Assembly: GCA_022843385.1 (NCBI GenBank)
Contig: JALHNT010000030.1
Location: 1 to 64,000 of the forward strand
Direction of reading: 5' to 3'
Length of the DNA: 64,000 bases
Origin: Anaerolineae bacterium
GTDB lineage: Bacteria > Chloroflexota > Anaerolineae > Aggregatilineales > Phototrophicaceae
Shown: positions 17,934-26,219 of the stretch, in pieces
Position numbering within the stretch: position 1 is the stretch's first letter
Layout: every line of letters begins with the position of its first letter
Notes under the pieces: generated by a model
The model's input: the letters and a program-made list of their open reading frames with translations, nothing else
Told to the model about the DNA's origin: nothing
The model's database searches: none
Program-made: the position numbers and the translations under genes

Positions 17934-18959
17934 TCAGCCCATCAGCGGCAGATTGGGGATGGGGCCAAAAATTCGCACCAGATCGCGGCTGATCCAGGCG
18001 AGGCCATCGCCATACTGCACCTGCACCCAGCCCGGCGCGCGCCCAATCACCGTGAGCAGCGTGTCAGGCGGAACAGTTGCCAGGATGTCGCCAGAACGGG
18101 ATGGCTGGCTGCGCAGTCGGGCGTCGGTGATGACCAGCCCATCGAGGGTTACACCCGATATGCCTGTGCCTTCCTGCGGTGGGACACCCAACGCAATTGG
18201 CATTGTCCCGATCTCATCCCAGGGACGGGGCAGGGGTTCAAAGGTCGCACCTGCCGCCTGAAGCTCGCTCAGGATGGTCGGCAGCACTCGTCCGGTCACG
18301 CGATTCAAGTCGTGAAAGGCGATCACGACCCCGTCGCCATAATCATAGGCATTGTAGGGGTTATGGAACGAACCGACAGAGACCGACTCTCCCAGCACAT
18401 TGGCGATGACAGCCTGATCGAATTCAACCGTATCCAGGTCAACTTCTGCTGGCATACCCCAACCACAGTCGTCGCTGTTGACGTTCCAGTTGTAGGTGAT
18501 GACAGCAATCTCGGTGGAAGCGGGAAAGGGTTGCGCACCTCCACCCGGCTGCCAGAACATTTTGGTCTGGGCATCATAGCGCGCCAGTTCAGGTCCCAGC
18601 GCGTCACGAATGGCTGCTTCAGTGCGGCGGTATGAGTCAATCACAGCCTGATCGGGAGCGCCAGCATACACCCCTGGTTCCTCCCACAGGTGATTGACGA
18701 TGGCGTGACCCTCGCGGATTTCCCGCTGGAGAATGGCTTCGTGCCCGGCAATGTTCATACCAGCAATGAGGAACGAGGCTTTTGCCCCGTACTGCGCCAG
18801 AATATCGAGGATGCCCGGCGTGTAGGCGTCGGTGGGGCCATCCTCGAACGCGAGATAGACCCGGAATGCTCCCGGGTTGGCCGCTGCGCTAGGGCCTTGT
18901 GCCATACCAGACAGGACAACAGTGGCGATGAGAAGGGTGAACAGACGGTTGATCGACAT
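17934..18959 (-). CDS. Secreted NodB-type polysaccharide deacetylase-like protein with SH3 domain
   Basis: 341 aa with a signal peptide (residues 1-27). The NodB-homology domain has LAFEDGPTDAYTPGILDIL in place of the usual TFDDGP, and GHAIVNHLWEEP where the second metal-binding His would normally follow, so the metal site is altered. The closing motif VIAFHDLN is kept. Residues about 270-335 form a bacterial SH3-like domain (ARLRSQPSRSGDILATVPP, then GWVQVQYGDGLAWISRDLV) that probably targets the cell wall. Substrate and activity are uncertain given the motif changes. The ribosome-binding site GGAGGAGC is strong. Confidence 0.8.
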   Translation of the reverse strand: MSINRLFTLLIATVVLSGMAQGPSAAANPGAFRVYLAFEDGPTDAYTPGILDILAQYGAKASFLIAGMNIAGHEAILQREIREGHAIVNHLWEEPGVYAGAPDQAVIDSYRRTEAAIRDALGPELARYDAQTKMFWQPGGGAQPFPASTEIAVITYNWNVNSDDCGWGMPAEVDLDTVEFDQAVIANVLGESVSVGSFHNPYNAYDYGDGVVIAFHDLNRVTGRVLPTILSELQAAGATFEPLPRPWDEIGTMPIALGVPPQEGTGISGVTLDGLVITDARLRSQPSRSGDILATVPPDTLLTVIGRAPGWVQVQYGDGLAWISRDLVRIFGPIPNLPLMG

Positions 18960-19259
18960 TGGGTTGCTCCTCCGAAAAATGTTGATTTTCCCTCATTCTA
19001 TTCCTCTGATACAGAACTGTGCTGGTTGATTGGCTGCCGGATTCCCTACGATGCTGCGGCACTTTATCCCCACACCCTTCTCACCTCGGAACGACGCTCC
19101 GATGCAGCGCAACCAGTGTCTCTGTTAACGGATATATGAGTAATCGATGAAGAATGGCAATCCTTAAGGTTATTTTCCTTACGAACGGGCTTAACCTGAA
19201 GATAGTAAACAAGTCTAAACGTTACCGACGTTTGGATACTGGCAGGGGAGTTCATTTGA
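18960..19259. other. Divergent intergenic region
   Basis: 300 bases between the leftward deacetylase gene and the rightward CheY-like gene. I see no ORF, repeat word or convincing promoter. Both flanking promoters must lie here because the genes diverge. Confidence 0.5.
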
Positions 19260-19643
19260 ATGACAACATTGCTGTGTGTTGACGATGATCCAACAACCGT
19301 CGACCTGATCAAATTCATGTTGGAACCGCATGGCTACCGCGTAGTCAGTGCCAGTTCGGTGGAAGATGCCCTGACACTGCACGAAAACCTTGACCCGGAT
19401 GTCATGTTGCTGGATTTATTCCTACCCAATCGCCAGGCAGACGCCTGGGACGGGGTCCGTACCATCGCCAGTCAGCCGCGTTGGGCCGAAGTTCCAGCCA
19501 TCATCATTTCAGCCGCTTCGCCGAACGCCTATGGCTGGCAGGCACTAGATGAGCGGTTTGCTGCTTTCATCCCCAAACCCTTCAAACCGCGGCAGCTCCT
19601 CACGACCATTGAGCACTCACTGGCAGCCGAACCGCTGCATTAG
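19260..19643 (+). CDS. Single-domain response regulator (CheY-like), copy 1
   Basis: 127 aa, a receiver domain only. The acidic pocket is CVDDDP (residues 5-10), the phospho-acceptor Asp is in VMLLDLFLP, and the conserved Thr/Ser (ISAAS) and Lys (IPKPFKP) are present. There is no output domain, so it relays phosphate or binds a partner. It resembles the copy at 19961 throughout, including an unusual WDGVRTIA segment after the Asp loop. The kinase is unknown; the PAS-GAF kinase at 9-11 kb is the only one in the window. Confidence 0.9.
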   Translation: MTTLLCVDDDPTTVDLIKFMLEPHGYRVVSASSVEDALTLHENLDPDVMLLDLFLPNRQADAWDGVRTIASQPRWAEVPAIIISAASPNAYGWQALDERFAAFIPKPFKPRQLLTTIEHSLAAEPLH

Positions 19644-19960
19644 CACGTTTTGGGGCGTAGCTTGCTGCGCCTTTTCCAACACCCCTATTCTGTCAGGAAA
19701 TCTTGTCAACATTCGCCTGGAACCATTCCCAACGCCAACCCCAATCCTGTTATCACCGAGCCAGCACCATCATCAGCCATTGTCGCATCAGCCCGCCCCT
19801 CTGCGACACATAATCTGGTTCAAGGGGCCAGTGATTTTGCCAAAACAGTAAATCTTTGTTCCTATTGACAAAAGATCGTCTACAATAACTGTAGGTAACA
19901 ATGGGTCGCGCAGCCTTTCATCAGCGATGACCCGCCACCAGAGGCCACACGATCAGCACG
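19644..19960. other. Intergenic region between the two CheY-like genes
   Basis: 317 bases. It starts with a terminator-like hairpin (separate entry). Around 19790-19815 it carries CCGCCCCTCTGCGACAC, which resembles the GCCCCTCTGCGACA words near 40222, so it probably holds a degraded dispersed repeat. No gene was seen. Confidence 0.45.
19654..19676 (+). terminator. Rho-independent terminator candidate after the first CheY-like gene
   Basis: GGCGTAG (19654-19660) pairs with CTGCGCC (19665-19671) with one G-U pair, then TTTTCC. It lies 10 bases past the stop codon, so the two receiver genes are probably separate transcripts. Confidence 0.5.
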
Positions 19961-20347
19961 ATGCCCACTGTACTCTGTGTCGATGATGACCGTACCACGC
20001 TAGATCTGCTATTCCATTTGCTCAAGTCGCAGGGCTTTCATGCTGAGACGGCGGCTTCAGTTGAGGAAGCTGTGGCTCTTGCCGAAACCATCACGCCGGA
20101 TGCGTTGCTCCTCGATTTGCTGCTCCCTGGTCACGCTGAAGACATCTGGTGGGGGGTGCGGCATATCGCTGAACAGCCATCCTGCGCGGGTAAGCCGGTT
20201 ATCATTATGTCGGCGGTTCCCAATTGCTTCTGGGGGAAGGTGGCACAAGAACAGGGATTCAGCGCCTTTCTGGAAAAACCCTTCCGGCCACGACAATTAT
20301 TCGATTTGCTGCACCAGGTTCTCCACTCGGCCAGCCCGGCTGATTGA
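19961..20347 (+). CDS. Single-domain response regulator (CheY-like), copy 2
   Basis: 128 aa, a receiver domain only, with CVDDDRTT (residues 5-12), the phospho-acceptor Asp in ALLLDLLLP, and the conserved Lys in LEKPFRP. It has the same length and layout as the copy 320 bases upstream, including WWGVRHIAEQP after the Asp loop, so it comes from a tandem duplication. The copies differ enough to be long established. There is no output domain. The SDR gene follows after 86 bases on the same strand. Confidence 0.9.
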   Translation: MPTVLCVDDDRTTLDLLFHLLKSQGFHAETAASVEEAVALAETITPDALLLDLLLPGHAEDIWWGVRHIAEQPSCAGKPVIIMSAVPNCFWGKVAQEQGFSAFLEKPFRPRQLFDLLHQVLHSASPAD

Positions 20348-20433
20348 TACCTCTTGACGCGCTGTGCCGAGCGTAAGAATCGGGTTGGCCTTTCGTCCGA
20401 ATCCGCATCGACCCACTAAACAAGGATTGACCT

Positions 20434-21264
20434 ATGCGCAAGACTATTCTCATCACGGGTGCCACCGACGGTCTCGGCCTTGGCGTGGCGCGGGTGCTGG
20501 CGCAGCAGGGTCATCACCTGATCGTGCATGGGCGCAATCCGGAAAAGCTGGCAGATGTGCAGCGGATGCTGGCAGCGAAGGCAACAGGCGCGATCAGCAC
20601 ACTGCTGGCCGATCTGATGGCGCTGCGCCAGGTCGATCAACTGGCCGATGAAGTCCTCTCCCGACACAGCCGCCTCGATGTGCTGGTCAATAATGCCGGG
20701 ATGGGGGCGGGGTTCGCCAACCGCCAGCGTGTCCTGAGCGCGGACGGCATCGAAGCCCGCTTCGCTGTCAATTATCTGGCGGGCTACCACCTGACGCGAC
20801 GGTTGCTACCGCTTCTACGGGCCTCGGCTCCAGCCCGCATCATCCATGTCTCGTCGTTAGGGCAGCATCCGCTGGACTTCGAGAACCTGCAACTGGAACG
20901 CGATTTTGAGGGACAACGGGCTTATGCCCAATCCAAGCTGGCCCAGATCATGTTCACCTTCGACCTTGCCGCTGAGCTGGCTGGGACTGGTGTGACGGTC
21001 AACGCGCTGCATCCCGCGTCGCTCATGCCGACCAATATGGTGCGGGAAGGCTATACCCGAATAATAGACAGCCTGGAAACCGGCATTGATGCCACGATTG
21101 CCTTGATTGTGGATGAGGCGCTGGCGACTACTACGGGCTGTTTCTTCGATAAGCGCATCATTGCCCAACCCAATCCACAGGCGCTCGACCCGGCTATTCG
21201 CGCGCGGCTGCGGCTGGTATCGGATGAGTTGATCGCGGCCAGCCTGGGTAAAAGGGCTGGATGA
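20434..21264 (+). CDS. Short-chain dehydrogenase/reductase (retinol-dehydrogenase-like)
   Basis: 276 aa. Rossmann start ITGATDGLGLGVARVLA with the TG-x3-G-x-G cofactor motif (TGATDGLG, residues 8-15), LADL after beta-4, NNAGMG, and the active-site Ser (VSSLG) with YAQSKLA (Y-x3-K). Placement and the HPASLMPTNMV segment resemble NADP-dependent light-dependent-protochlorophyllide- or retinol-dehydrogenase-like SDRs. The substrate is not assignable. ATG with AGGATTGACCT upstream. Confidence 0.9.
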   Translation: MRKTILITGATDGLGLGVARVLAQQGHHLIVHGRNPEKLADVQRMLAAKATGAISTLLADLMALRQVDQLADEVLSRHSRLDVLVNNAGMGAGFANRQRVLSADGIEARFAVNYLAGYHLTRRLLPLLRASAPARIIHVSSLGQHPLDFENLQLERDFEGQRAYAQSKLAQIMFTFDLAAELAGTGVTVNALHPASLMPTNMVREGYTRIIDSLETGIDATIALIVDEALATTTGCFFDKRIIAQPNPQALDPAIRARLRLVSDELIAASLGKRAG

Positions 21265-21268
21265 GGAT

Positions 21269-21744
21269 TTATGTGTTTCTACTAAAGTCCTGCAAATGTT
21301 GAAATTGCCAGTCGCGTTCGGTGGCAACGGCAGCTTCGGCATCGGCCAGGCTCTTGGCTCGATAGATGGCTTGCAAGGCATAGTTGGCTGCGGCTCTTGC
21401 GTGGGTGTGCACATGTGCAGTAGCAACTGCCTGACCGGCAGCATGGGACGCTGAGCGCGCTGGATTGTCTGCGCCGACTGCCCGCGCCGCCGCATGCGCT
21501 GCCAGCGAATGTCTGCCATTCTGAATGCACCTGTTCTGACCCAATCCAGACAGGCTTTGGAAGCCTGTCGCGGGCGTGGATCATGTGGATAACCTTCCTC
21601 AAACCAGGGCAGCACCCGCCCAGCGCAGTCTGCGGCCCAAACAGCCAGCATTTTGTGATCGGTCTGCTGCATCAGCGCGTCCATCGCCTCGTCTTTACGC
21701 GCCAGTGAGAAGCGGAGCCTACCTATCATCGCCTCTCGGTTCAT
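21269..21744 (-). pseudogene. 'Putative immunity protein' family gene, split by a frameshift
   Basis: From the ATG at 21744 the frame encodes a family-typical start (DHKMLAVWAADCAGRVLPWFEE, then DPRPRQASKACLDWVRTG). The homology then switches, near 21495-21520, into another frame that ends at 21269 (SLAAHAAARAVGADNPARSA, AAGQAVATAHVHTHA, AANYALQAI, ERDWQFQHL). Together these make the Ala/His-rich protein annotated elsewhere as 'putative immunity protein'. The nominal frame runs on antisense through the SDR gene and loses the pattern. Either a real inactivating indel or an assembly error explains it. It overlaps the TPR gene by 4 bases (translational coupling). Confidence 0.7.
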
Positions 21745-22646
21745 GACTCGGGCAGGTTCGCTAACTGCTGCCGTAACAGCGCCGCCGCTTTGCGCATGGC
21801 GTCACTGGCAATGACTTCCTGGGTGCCGAATAGCTTAAGAAAATGCCGCGACCATACCCCTTCGCCTTGCCGTGCCAGAAAGTCGGCACACATCAGCGCG
21901 GTTACTGCCGACAGGCTCCCGCCTTCGGCTTCAATCAGACGCTGCTCCCAATCACGACCTGTCTGTTCGTGATCCAGGCAGAGGATAGCATGATACAGAC
22001 CCACAGTGGCAATTTCAGCAGAGGAAATCACCAGCCCCGAGGCCAGTTCAATCCGGTTTAGGACATCGTCGCATTCCCTGGTTGCGATGTCGATTAAGGC
22101 TTTGTGGAGATGGAGCTGCGCCAGTACCTGAGCATATTCGGTGCGTGAATACTGACCCATGTGGGTATCCTGCGAAATCTCCCAGGCTGTCTTGAAGCGT
22201 GCGCGCGCCGTCTCCAGATCGCCCAGCAGCACGGCGAGCTTGACCGCATTGCTGTACAGATAGAGGCTGACAATCGATTTGAGCTGACGTTCCTCACATA
22301 GTCTGATGCCATTTTCCAGCATGGTGCGGCTTTCGTCGAGCATCCACAGCGCGACAAATGTCTCGGAAAGATTGCTGGAGAATTTCAGTTGCAGATCGAG
22401 ATCATTCAGCTCTCGGGCAATCGCCAACCCTAACTCATAATGCTCAATTTCACGCCCATGATCGCTCGCCAGCGAATAGAGGATGCCGAGCGTGTTGAGT
22501 GTTTCGGCTTCGTACAGGCGCGACTTGATCTGCCGCGCTTTCGCCAGATGCTTCAGCAGCTCCTGCTCCGTGGTGACTGGGTCAAAGTCCCGGCGCAGAA
22601 TTTGTTCGGTCAGCCGATAAATGACTTGAATAAAGACTTTTTCCAT
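21741..22646 (-). CDS. TPR-like helical repeat protein
   Basis: 301 aa from the ATG at 22646, chosen for the GAGGGGGGAAGC ribosome-binding site; an in-frame TTG at 22670 is weaker. Residues about 40-200 have tetratricopeptide-like helix pairs (EAETLNTLGILYSLASDHGR, LAIARELNDLDLQLKFSSNL, then YLYSNAVKLAVLLGD). Proteins of this shape are scaffolds or parts of large regulators, and no catalytic domain is present. Its stop overlaps the start of the frameshifted immunity-like gene, so the pair was an operon. Confidence 0.7.
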   Translation of the reverse strand: MEKVFIQVIYRLTEQILRRDFDPVTTEQELLKHLAKARQIKSRLYEAETLNTLGILYSLASDHGREIEHYELGLAIARELNDLDLQLKFSSNLSETFVALWMLDESRTMLENGIRLCEERQLKSIVSLYLYSNAVKLAVLLGDLETARARFKTAWEISQDTHMGQYSRTEYAQVLAQLHLHKALIDIATRECDDVLNRIELASGLVISSAEIATVGLYHAILCLDHEQTGRDWEQRLIEAEGGSLSAVTALMCADFLARQGEGVWSRHFLKLFGTQEVIASDAMRKAAALLRQQLANLPES

Positions 22647-22923
22647 GCTTCCCCCCTCTATAGTTTGCAATATTCTAAACCTGTTCTGATGTTAGAGTAC
22701 AGTCATAAGATCGGCAGGTCTGAACTTGCGTTCCTTGATGGGCAGACCGAGGAGGGCAGAAAGGAGTGGAACAAAAAAGGAGAACGGTCATCAGTCAAAG
22801 TAGCAGCCAGGAAGCTATCACTCGCGACCCGTGTTTTCCCCGCTGGTGTCAGAAACATGCCCATTTGTTCTGACAGTGTTTATCATACAAATTCCATCAA
22901 AACGCAGCGTTGAATGTTCCAGG

Positions 22924-23487
22924 TTACGCCAGTCGCTGGAACAATCCCTCGTATTCGACCACCAGCCCGTCGTCATCCACTTCCAGCACCGCGCTGAAGC
23001 CGCTGGCTAATCCATCATAGCGATAATGATGGGCATCGAGACAGGTATAGCGCTGCTCATTGACCCGCAGGCTCAGGTCAGGGACGCTCACATAGACCAT
23101 CCGCAGGGACTTCGCCTCACCAGGGCGCAGCTTCAGGCGGCGGATCGGCAGGGTGTTGGTGAAGGGCGTGGTCATGATGTCGATGTCGATACAGCCAGTG
23201 AACGCCGGCAGGGAACGACTGGCACTATCAAACCAATGACCGGTGCCGTCACTGAACAGCATCAGAGGTTCTCTGGGGAACAGGGACAGATTAACCCATC
23301 TCACCCGATAAGCGGTGTCCAGGATCAGACGATAGTTCAGGCGGAAAGGACGCCCATCCGCTTGCCCTACAACCATGCTGTCGATCTCCGTTCCTTCGCT
23401 GCTGCTGGTGAGCGTCAGATGCTCCAGTCCCGGTTGATACAACGTTTCCCACAGGATTGTCTTCACCGTCACCGTCCTGCCAACCAC
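22924..23487 (-). CDS. Putative glycolipid-binding protein (DUF1089 family)
   Basis: 187 aa matching the DUF1089/glycolipid-binding family along its length: LEHLTLTSSSEGTEIDSMVV, the RLNYRLILD segment, the hallmark CIDIDIMTTPFTNTLPIRRL (residues about 97-116), VYVSVPDLSLRVNEQRYT, and the end VLEVDDDGLVVEYEGLFQRL. The family was named after structure-based evidence for binding a glycolipid, and its biological role is unclear. The gene overlaps the upstream hydrolase gene by 19 bases, so they are co-transcribed. Confidence 0.85.
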   Translation of the reverse strand: MVGRTVTVKTILWETLYQPGLEHLTLTSSSEGTEIDSMVVGQADGRPFRLNYRLILDTAYRVRWVNLSLFPREPLMLFSDGTGHWFDSASRSLPAFTGCIDIDIMTTPFTNTLPIRRLKLRPGEAKSLRMVYVSVPDLSLRVNEQRYTCLDAHHYRYDGLASGFSAVLEVDDDGLVVEYEGLFQRLA

Positions 23488-24164
23488 GTCACAATTGACC
23501 CCGCCAGATCAGCGTGTTCGGCGAATAAATCCATCCCATGCGTCCGCCCGCTGAAGTGGATGAGATCGGTGTGTCCCGCGCCCAGCTCCAGCATCCCCGG
23601 CACATCGGCTTTGGGGTAACGATCCTGCTCGGCATAGACGATCAGCGCGGGAAAACCAGCCTGCATCGCGTCGCTGGTTTTGACGCCGAAGTAATTCAGG
23701 CTGGGCGAAATCGCAACCGCAGCGGTGCACTCACTGATCCCTGCGCAACCAACCAGCGCCAGGTTCGACCCCATGCTGGAACCGACCAGCAGCAGTCCGG
23801 TCACGCCCGGCTGTGACACCAGCCAGGCTGCCCAGTCGAGCGTGTCCTGCTGTGCCGCCTTCCAATTGATCTTGCCACGTGTTTGGCCGTAGCCGCGCAG
23901 GTCAACCGCCAGCACATCAAAGCCGGCGTTGAGCAGCGGCTCGATCAGCGGCGTCCAACTGTCGCGGGTGGTGTACAACTGATGCAGCAGGATCACTGCC
24001 TTCCCATCGCCCGCCGCCGCGTAGTAGCTGGCGTAGAGGGTTTTACCATCAGCAGCCGTGATTTCCACCGCCTGGGCAGGGGACTGTGCCAGGGTCGTTG
24101 ATAAGCCGAAAAGTCCTGTCAAGGTCATGACAAGGAGCATGACGAGCTTTTGCAGTGTTAACAT
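23469..24164 (-). CDS. Secreted alpha/beta hydrolase
   Basis: 231 aa with a signal peptide (residues 1-28). Dienelactone-hydrolase/serine-esterase fold: nucleophile elbow GSSMGS, an acid Asp in VYAEQDRYPK and a catalytic His in FSGRTHGMDLF. The LHQLYTTRDSWTPLIEPL oxyanion-side segment is typical. Substrate unknown. Overlap with the glycolipid-binding-domain gene suggests lipid or glycolipid ester turnover, which is inference. Confidence 0.82.
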   Translation of the reverse strand: MLTLQKLVMLLVMTLTGLFGLSTTLAQSPAQAVEITAADGKTLYASYYAAAGDGKAVILLHQLYTTRDSWTPLIEPLLNAGFDVLAVDLRGYGQTRGKINWKAAQQDTLDWAAWLVSQPGVTGLLLVGSSMGSNLALVGCAGISECTAAVAISPSLNYFGVKTSDAMQAGFPALIVYAEQDRYPKADVPGMLELGAGHTDLIHFSGRTHGMDLFAEHADLAGSIVTWLAGR

Positions 24165-24238
24165 TTGAACTTCATTAAGGGGTTTGATTTAACATCATCC
24201 GTTCACTATAATCCGCTCAACTGCTCAATAGACCCAGG

Positions 24239-24469
24239 ATGCTTATGTCCACGATTATACAGTTCCGCATGATACAGCAAGAGGGTAGCGTTGCCCAACG
24301 CTATCGCATTCAGGGGGTCGAGGTTCCGTTATCGTCTGAGGGGGAAACCATTCCCAAAGCACTGCGCAACCTGAACCGGGTAGTCGAGCATTACGCCGCC
24401 GGCTTGGGATTGCCCGAACTGCCAAAGATCGAAGTGCTGTATTCCGTCCCTCCCAAATCTCATCTGTAA
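24239..24469 (+). CDS. Small hypothetical protein
   Basis: 76 aa, unrecognised. It is compact with a beta start (IIQFRMIQQEGSVAQRYRIQ) and a helix (IPKALRNLNRVVEHYAAGLG). The layout recalls small HicB-like or DUF folds, but there is no clear match. Two start codons (24239, 24245) are equivalent. A strong terminator at 24496-24518 follows, so this is a single-gene transcript, which supports it being real. Confidence 0.55.
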   Translation: MLMSTIIQFRMIQQEGSVAQRYRIQGVEVPLSSEGETIPKALRNLNRVVEHYAAGLGLPELPKIEVLYSVPPKSHL

Positions 24470-24495
24470 CTGGAATTGTTGGTAAGTGTGGTCGA

Positions 24496-24518
24496 AAGGC
24501 GGGTGTACCGCCTTTTTT
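24496..24518 (+). terminator. Rho-independent terminator
   Basis: AAGGCGG (24496-24502), loop GTGTA, CCGCCTT (24508-24514), then further Ts to 24518. It lies 27 bases past the stop of the 76-aa gene. Confidence 0.85.
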
Positions 24519-24600
24519 GATTCACCTCAAGTACAATAATCGTGAGAATTGAAGGAGATCCTCATAACCGATCTGCGCGATACGATTTATGTGACAGGAG

Positions 24601-25257
24601 CTAACCTGATCGCTGAAAGACAAGCCGAGCAATCTTCTCGATAAGGTCAACCTGCTCACTCAGCGAGCGCACTTCATGGAACCGCCTAACCAGGTCATCA
24701 AGCGCCGGCTGCTGCTGGCGAATGCGGGCGAGGCGCTGCTTGGGGGGTGGTGTCCACTGCTGGCGGATGTCGAAGTACAGTTCGGTCAACTGGAACAGCT
24801 TGAACGACAGGATCATTTTCGCCGTAGTGGGATCGCTGGCTGAAAGAGCGCGAACCGCCCTGATCTGATCGAACACATCAAATTGAAGATGGGCAAGCTG
24901 ATCCGGGTCGAGAGGCGCTTTTCCCTGCGCCCGGATAGACGCACCAGCCTGCCGCAGCCGCGCCATCACCCCGTCCCGATCAAACAACACCTGCGCGATG
25001 TTCCAGAGTTCCACCGCATCGTCCGGGTTGGCCTGCCAGAAGTCAAGCGCACCCTGTTCGGTGGTGTAGGTGATTTCAAAGGCCTGCTCATTGACCACCT
25101 CGACCACACGGCGGAAGCCTTCACGCCGGATCACCAGCAGATCCACATCGCTGTCAGGGCGATTGTTGCCCCGCGCCCATGAACCGAACAGGATGATCCC
25201 CCGTATATCCGAGTCAGCTTTGAGCGCCTCGATGAATGATCGGGTCGTGGCGTTCAT
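24601..25257 (-). CDS. Nucleotidyltransferase (MNT-type) with C-terminal helical domain
   Basis: 218 aa. The pol-beta-like nucleotidyltransferase signature is GSWARGNNRPDSDVDLLV (residues about 25-42), with G-S-x-A-R-G and the metal-binding S-D-x-D pair. Residues about 110-218 are all-helical and may be HEPN-like. Such proteins transfer nucleotides to proteins or small molecules, or act in MNT-HEPN toxin-antitoxin pairs; a separate HEPN gene is absent here. The start overlaps the stop of the upstream hydrolase by 4 bases, giving a three-gene operon with two alpha/beta hydrolases. Confidence 0.82.
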   Translation of the reverse strand: MNATTRSFIEALKADSDIRGIILFGSWARGNNRPDSDVDLLVIRREGFRRVVEVVNEQAFEITYTTEQGALDFWQANPDDAVELWNIAQVLFDRDGVMARLRQAGASIRAQGKAPLDPDQLAHLQFDVFDQIRAVRALSASDPTTAKMILSFKLFQLTELYFDIRQQWTPPPKQRLARIRQQQPALDDLVRRFHEVRSLSEQVDLIEKIARLVFQRSG

Positions 25258-26219
25258 GAGTCGCTTGTCAGGTAAGCCAGCAAAGCCACGTTGAAGGTCT
25301 GTGGCGCTTCCTCCATCGGCTGATGACCGACGTTCGGGATGACCATCAGACGCGCATCCGGTAGCAGCGCCGCCAGTTGCTCGCCCTGTGCCAGCGGCGT
25401 GACGGTATCGCGTTCACCCCAGATGAGCAGGGTAGGGAGGGTGATGCCGCGCAGGGTGGCTTCATCGAAGCGCGTGTCAGTGGCATCGCGTGATTGACCG
25501 AGCAGCCCATATTCCCAGCTCGGCGTCTGGAAGGTGCGCCAGTATCCCTCGACCACCTCCGGCGTGGCCTGAGACGGGTCGGCGTAGAAGCCGCGCAGGA
25601 AACCAGCCAGCGTCTCGCGGCTGAAGACCGTCCGCATCCCGATCTGCGCCCAGCGATACACCGGCGCGACTCCGATCAGCCCGGCGACCGGGGCGGGCGG
25701 CCCACTCATGCCCAGCACCGCGCCATCGACATAGACCAACCGGGCGATCCGTTCCGGGTGATGCACGGCCAGATGGGTGATGACATTCCCGCCGGCGCTG
25801 TGACCGACCCAGATCGCCTGGTCAACGGCGAGCGCATCCAGCAGAGACGCAGCGAAATCAGCCTGATTGCGCTGCGAGTAGCGGAAATCGCGCGGCTTAT
25901 CGGTCAGGCCGCTGCCGGGACGATCATAGGCGATGACGCGGAAACCGGCCTCCGCCAGCGCATCGAGTTGATTGCGCCAGGTGAAGGTCGAACCGAACGC
26001 GCCATGCACCAGCACCAGCGCCGGGGCATCCGGTTCACCGCGCTCGACGACATAGGTCTGCAAGCCTTCGACGGTGATGAAGCGCCCGCCATCCACGACC
26101 AGCGAACGCGGGTCGATCCCTTCGGTAGAGACCGGAATCAGGAAGGGCAGCAGGCCGAACAGGATGAGGAATATCCCCACCCCAACCAGGCAACCGCGCA
26201 GACATCCCCGGCGCTTCAT
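25254..26219 (-). CDS. Membrane-anchored alpha/beta hydrolase, tandem copy 2
   Basis: 321 aa with an N-terminal transmembrane helix (CLVGVGIFLILFGLLPFLIPV). Alpha/beta-hydrolase core: oxyanion HGAFGS, nucleophile GHSAGG, acid WGERDTVTPLAQG and His PNVGHQPMEEAPQ. It is about 40% identical by eye to the upstream gene (shared anchor, TFTWR-x2-LDVLAEAGF-type block and the GHxPxEEAPxxFN end), so this is a tandem duplication. It overlaps both neighbours by 4 bases. Likely an esterase, lipase or haloalkane-dehalogenase-like hydrolase; the substrate is unknown. Confidence 0.88.
   Translation of the reverse strand: MKRRGCLRGCLVGVGIFLILFGLLPFLIPVSTEGIDPRSLVVDGGRFITVEGLQTYVVERGEPDAPALVLVHGAFGSTFTWRNQLDALAEAGFRVIAYDRPGSGLTDKPRDFRYSQRNQADFAASLLDALAVDQAIWVGHSAGGNVITHLAVHHPERIARLVYVDGAVLGMSGPPAPVAGLIGVAPVYRWAQIGMRTVFSRETLAGFLRGFYADPSQATPEVVEGYWRTFQTPSWEYGLLGQSRDATDTRFDEATLRGITLPTLLIWGERDTVTPLAQGEQLAALLPDARLMVIPNVGHQPMEEAPQTFNVALLAYLTSDS

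Noticed and set aside
20857..21268. The open frame continuing from the immunity-like gene across the SDR gene
   Set aside because: Family homology has moved to another frame by then, and this part is antisense to a clear SDR gene; it is treated as run-on after a frameshift.
24601..25257. MNT-HEPN toxin-antitoxin pair
   Set aside because: Only one gene with a nucleotidyltransferase domain is present, in an operon with hydrolases; a separate HEPN toxin gene is missing.
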